Positions 6,215 through 9,065 of a stretch of 9,065 nt of DNA are shown in pieces. Under the pieces are notes generated by a model. That model was not told the DNA's origin. It saw nothing but the letters and a program-made list of their open reading frames with translations, and did no database searches. The DNA is from Treponema sp. (lineage in GTDB: Bacteria > Spirochaetota > Spirochaetia > Treponematales > Breznakiellaceae), in the NCBI GenBank assembly GCA_031268245.1, contig JAIRXN010000105.1, forward strand, positions 1-9,065, read 5' to 3'. The position numbers were made by a program, and so were the translations under genes. Each line of letters opens with the position of its first letter. Position 1 is the stretch's first letter.

Positions 6215-7264
6215 TTACGCATCCGAACAAAGCTGCTTTCCATACCGCAGCGCCTCATCCAGAAGGGAGCGGAGGCTTTCCAGCGGGGTGTCCGCCGTCA
6301 TATTGTTACCCGCCGCGAGAATGAGACGGCCGGATTTCCGGTAATAGGTATCGAACATGAAGCGAACTTCCCGGCGGACATCTTCGGGGCTGCCGTAAGG
6401 GATGGTATGCTGCACATCCATGCCGGCCCAAATACAGATATCATTGCCGAAATCCGCGGCGATTTCTTTTTCATCCATGGTATACTTTTGAATGGGATGG
6501 AGTACGTCCAGGCCAATCTCTAGTAGATCCGGAATAAAGGTTTTGATATTCCCGCAGGCATGGAGCCAGAAATGCATGCCCAGACTGTGGCAGTGGGCGA
6601 TGAGTTCCCTGTAATAGGGTTTAAAGAATTCCCGGAATATGTCCAGAGAAAAGAAGGGGCCGGTCTGCATGCCGATATCATCGCTGGTCCAGATGGCGTC
6701 AAGCCCCAGTTCCCTGCGGCCTCTGGTGAGGATGGCCTTGTAAAAACCGGTCAAAGCCCGGAAGAGACGGTGAACTTCTTCACCATTTTCGTAGAAATCG
6801 CAGAGCGCATTTTCCATCCCCCTGAGAGACCAGAGCCGCTCAAAAAGCCAGTACCACCAGAGCCCTACCCGGTAGACCCCGGTATCCGCCGGCGGATCCT
6901 TGGGAACAAGCCCCGGATATTCAGGATTGGGAAAATCCGCAAGCACCCCGTCAAGTTTTGCCCAGTCGTCCAGGGCGCTTACGGCGTCCAGGGCTGTACC
7001 CCGGGGGAAGGGATTATCAAAGTTAAGCCACCGGTATGAAGGATCATCTCCGGGAGCGTCAAAGACCTGGGGAATATTCAGGTAGATTTTTATTATATCC
7101 GAGGGATACTGAGCCAGCACTTCCCTGTACTGCGGGGTTCTGTCTCCAAAGATGTCCGGATTAATCCATTCGTGAACCGCCATGGGGATACGCCGGGCCG
7201 ATCCCTTTCCTTCGATTACTTTTTTTAGTTCTTCCCGGCCCAGGGGTTTGTCCAGCAATGTCAT
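6215..7264 (-). CDS. URO-D family protein encoded with a CUT1 sugar transporter
   Basis: This 349-residue protein belongs to the URO-D superfamily and is similar in layout to the gene at 3593-4780. It has SDDIGMQTGPFFS with Asp195 and Asp196, an FREFFKPYY helix, and a strand ending in LHACGN (His235, Cys237), followed by LEIGLDVLHPIQ and WAGMDVQ. The late cysteine of zinc methyltransferases is missing: the aligned segment reads RLILAAGNNM (313-322) with no Cys. Any metal site must be two-ligand or use another residue, for example Cys277. AAGGATAGGA precedes the ATG, and the start lies 4 bases after the permease stop, so translation is probably coupled to that of the transporter. This makes an enzymatic role on the imported compound likely, although the reaction is unknown. 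It is the last gene of the minus-strand operon. Confidence 0.87.
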   Translation of the reverse strand: MTLLDKPLGREELKKVIEGKGSARRIPMAVHEWINPDIFGDRTPQYREVLAQYPSDIIKIYLNIPQVFDAPGDDPSYRWLNFDNPFPRGTALDAVSALDDWAKLDGVLADFPNPEYPGLVPKDPPADTGVYRVGLWWYWLFERLWSLRGMENALCDFYENGEEVHRLFRALTGFYKAILTRGRRELGLDAIWTSDDIGMQTGPFFSLDIFREFFKPYYRELIAHCHSLGMHFWLHACGNIKTFIPDLLEIGLDVLHPIQKYTMDEKEIAADFGNDICIWAGMDVQHTIPYGSPEDVRREVRFMFDTYYRKSGRLILAAGNNMTADTPLESLRSLLDEALRYGKQLCSDA

Positions 7265-7268
7265 AGTC

Positions 7269-8111
7269 CTATCCTTTGACGGCCCCTGCCATGAGGCCCC
7301 TGATAAAGTATTTCTGTCCCACCACGGTGAGGATTATAATGACCGGTACGCAGGAGAGAAAAGCTCCCGCCAGCGGGGCGCCGTAGGAGATCTTGTAAAA
7401 ATTTTGAAGCCGCATAAGGCCGATGGGCAGAGTATACATTGCTTCCTGGTTAAGATAAATAAGGGGAGTCATAAAATCGTTCCAGCAGGTCATAAAGTTG
7501 AGAACCCCCAGGATTCCGAGGCCCGAAACGCTTAAAGGTATGGCGATCCGGGTAAAAATGTAAATCTCGCCACAGCCGTCGATGGTGGCGCTTTCGTACA
7601 GCTCCCGGGGAACCTGGCTCATAACCTGGCGGACCAGAAAGATGCCGAAGGAATTCATCAGCGCCGGGATGAGCATGGGCAGATAGGTACCAAAGAAGTG
7701 GAGGGCCCGGTACATCTGAAAAGCCGGTACCAGATAAACCTGGGAAGGAATAAGCATGGTCAGCAGAATAAAACTGAAGAGAATGTTTTTGCCCCGGAAG
7801 CGTTCAAACCGGGTAAACCCATAGGCTACGCCCCCGCTGAACAGCATGGTTAGTAAGGCGTAAGCGGCGGAAACCATAAAACTGTTGCCGAACTGCCGCC
7901 AAAAGGGTATGGCGGTAAACAGGGTACGGTAATTGTCCGCCGTACCGTCCTGCGGGAAGATACGGAGGGGAGAGCGGTTCATCTCCAGATCCGTTTTAAA
8001 TGAGCCGGATATCATGATCACAAAGGGATAGACAACCACGATGATGATCACCAGGAGGAGCAAGTTAAAAATAAGACGTTTTATGATTTTTTCGCCCATG
8101 CCGGTTTTCAT
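7269..8111 (-). CDS. Carbohydrate ABC transporter permease, MalG/AraQ-like
   Basis: This 280-residue inner-membrane protein has about six hydrophobic segments. The first is at roughly 13-35 and is followed by ISGSFKTDLEMN, the conserved start of the CUT1 permease family (MalG type). The ATPase-contact EAA loop is visible at 172-193 as YESATIDGCGEIYIFTRIAIPL, with the hallmark Gly179. It is followed by the WNDF segment typical of MalG-like subunits, and the protein ends in MAGAVKG, as many family members do. It pairs with the other permease to form the channel for an oligosaccharide or glycoside. Its ATG overlaps the TGA of the upstream permease in ATGA (8108-8111). No ATPase gene is present in the window; CUT1 systems commonly share an MsmX-type ATPase encoded elsewhere. 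Confidence 0.93.
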   Translation of the reverse strand: MKTGMGEKIIKRLIFNLLLLVIIIVVVYPFVIMISGSFKTDLEMNRSPLRIFPQDGTADNYRTLFTAIPFWRQFGNSFMVSAAYALLTMLFSGGVAYGFTRFERFRGKNILFSFILLTMLIPSQVYLVPAFQMYRALHFFGTYLPMLIPALMNSFGIFLVRQVMSQVPRELYESATIDGCGEIYIFTRIAIPLSVSGLGILGVLNFMTCWNDFMTPLIYLNQEAMYTLPIGLMRLQNFYKISYGAPLAGAFLSCVPVIIILTVVGQKYFIRGLMAGAVKG

Positions 8112-9010
8112 AACAGCCCCTCCTCATCGTCCCTCATGATTACCGTCCGCTGCAGGGTGGTAAGGACAAGCAGGATCACCGCAATAACATAACCGATGGC
8201 CGCGGCGTAGTTAACCTGGTTCTGGCGGAACATGGTGTTGTAGAGGTGTATTACCGGGTAGAGGTAGGAATTCCTGGGACCTCCGCTGTAACCTATCATG
8301 GCGATCACGTCGCCAAAGAGGGCGAAAGAACCGGTGATAGCTACAAAAACAATGAATTTCATGATGGGCCTTAAAAGGGGGAATTTGATGTGCCAGAATT
8401 CCTGCCAGGGGTTTGCCCCGTCTATGCGGGCGGCTTCTCCCAGTTCCGGGGGAATACTCTGGAGGCCGCTGAGGAAGTAGAGGCTGTTTACTCCGAAATA
8501 GCGCCAGATCCCGATAAAGACCATTACCCCTATGGAGTATTTCGGATCCGTAAGAAAATTGTAGGGGCCAAGGAAAATGAGATTCAGGAGGGCGTTAAGA
8601 ACACCCCCCCGTTCCCGGAGAATAAATTTAAATACAATCCCCACCAGTATTACCGAGGTAACATTGGGGATAAAAAATATGGTGCATATCGGCCCGCTTT
8701 TTGCCCCCATAAGTTTACTGTTCAGGAGCAGAGCCGCCCCAAGGGCCACCGGCAGGATGATAAAAATACTCCCCAGGGTATACAGGAAGGCATTGGAGAT
8801 GGATAATTTGAAAAGGTTATCGGCAATGATTTTTTTATAGTTTACCAGTCCCGCGAAGGCCCCCCTTTCCTGGAGAGAAATAATAATGCCTGAGATGAGG
8901 GGGTATAACCCGAAGATTGCAAACATGATAAAAAACGGGGAAATAAACAAATAGGGCTGTACCTTCTTCAATTTCAAAGGCCGTTTCCGTTTACCGGTTG
9001 CTTCCATCAT
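8108..9010 (-). CDS. Carbohydrate ABC transporter permease, MalF/UgpA-like
   Basis: This 300-residue integral membrane protein has a basic N-terminus (KRKRPLKLKK) followed by YLFISPFFIMFAIFGLYPLI, the standard first helix of CUT1 MalF/UgpA-type permeases. The EAA loop lies at 192-212, with EAARIDGAN and PLLRP after IPPEL, and contains Gly198. About six membrane segments are evident. It forms a heterodimer with the MalG-like subunit encoded next. ATG codons at 9010 and 9007 are adjacent; the AAGGAAGG stretch just upstream on this strand serves either. Gene order (binding protein, MalF-like, MalG-like, enzyme) is the usual one for sugar uptake operons. The sugar is unknown. Confidence 0.93.
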   Translation of the reverse strand: MMEATGKRKRPLKLKKVQPYLFISPFFIMFAIFGLYPLISGIIISLQERGAFAGLVNYKKIIADNLFKLSISNAFLYTLGSIFIILPVALGAALLLNSKLMGAKSGPICTIFFIPNVTSVILVGIVFKFILRERGGVLNALLNLIFLGPYNFLTDPKYSIGVMVFIGIWRYFGVNSLYFLSGLQSIPPELGEAARIDGANPWQEFWHIKFPLLRPIMKFIVFVAITGSFALFGDVIAMIGYSGGPRNSYLYPVIHLYNTMFRQNQVNYAAAIGYVIAVILLVLTTLQRTVIMRDDEEGLL

Positions 9011-9032
9011 CTTCCGCCTTCCTTAGGCCGCA

Positions 9033-9065
9033 TCAGCGGTTCTTTATCGCTTCGGCGCCGAGATT
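9033..9065 (-). CDS. Probable C-terminal end of an extracellular solute-binding protein
   Basis: On the minus strand the last bases read in one frame as NLGAEAIKNR followed by TGA (9033-9035), 22 bases before the MalF-like permease. Only ten residues are visible. A short basic helix ending like this is common at the C-terminus of CUT1 solute-binding lipoproteins, and this is the expected position for that gene. Another frame is also open across the region, so the call rests mainly on context. Confidence 0.45.
   Translation of the reverse strand, partial: NLGAEAIKNR

Noticed and set aside
6560..7039. Plus-strand reading frame of 159 codons within the minus-strand URO-D gene
   Set aside because: The opposite strand encodes a clear URO-D protein with family motifs. 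This frame has a Pro/Glu-rich composition without domain signals.
569..7264. Haem or corrinoid biosynthesis locus, because of the uroporphyrinogen decarboxylase-like proteins
   Set aside because: No other tetrapyrrole gene is present, the proteins carry Cys motifs that HemE does not need, and two have Cys-Cys variants. The neighbours are sugar transport and mutarotase genes.
9026..9040. Small inverted repeat CCGC-TGAT-GCGG upstream of the MalF-like permease
   Set aside because: Only four pairs, no T tract, and it overlaps the likely stop codon of the upstream gene. It could easily be chance.
1..9065. tRNA or rRNA genes, CRISPR arrays, insertion sequences, attachment sites
   Set aside because: No cloverleaf-like, spaced direct-repeat, transposase or terminal-inverted-repeat pattern was seen. 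Coding genes fill almost all of the window and no gap between genes exceeds about 70 bases.

Overview
The window shows bacterial DNA of moderately high GC, with tightly packed genes, Shine-Dalgarno sites of the AGGAG type and gaps of tens of bases or less. No gene fixes the taxon. The mix of sugar ABC transporters and several uroporphyrinogen-decarboxylase (URO-D) superfamily proteins would fit an anaerobic fermenter or acetogen, such as a spirochaete (Treponema type) or a Firmicute. That placement is a weak inference.

Plus strand, 2-6202: the 3' end of a ribose-type (type 1 periplasmic fold) sugar-binding protein; a 14-bp hairpin; two tandem paralogous URO-D-like proteins (440 and 427 aa) that carry a Tyr-Gly-Cys-Cys motif where the superfamily usually has His-x-Cys; an L-rhamnose mutarotase-family protein with its active-site residues intact; a third, MtaA/CmuA-like URO-D protein with a full His-x-Cys...Cys zinc-ligand set; and a MATE-family membrane exporter. 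Apart from the hairpin, the first five genes look like one operon. MATE may be read through from it or have its own weak promoter.

Minus strand, 6215-9065, convergent with MATE: the last codons of what is probably a solute-binding protein, two MalF/MalG-type (CUT1) sugar permeases overlapping by 4 bases, and a fourth URO-D protein starting 4 bases after the second permease. The last gene keeps His-x-Cys but lacks the third Cys ligand.

Four URO-D-superfamily genes of at least three sequence types therefore sit within 6.7 kb, flanked by two different classes of sugar importer and accompanied by a sugar mutarotase. No haem-biosynthesis gene is present, so a tetrapyrrole role is unlikely. The working hypothesis is uptake and processing of a sugar or glycoside, possibly methylated or rhamnose-like, in which the URO-D proteins act as metal- and perhaps corrinoid-dependent methyl-transfer or lyase-type enzymes. 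No corrinoid protein is encoded in the window, so that part remains inference.
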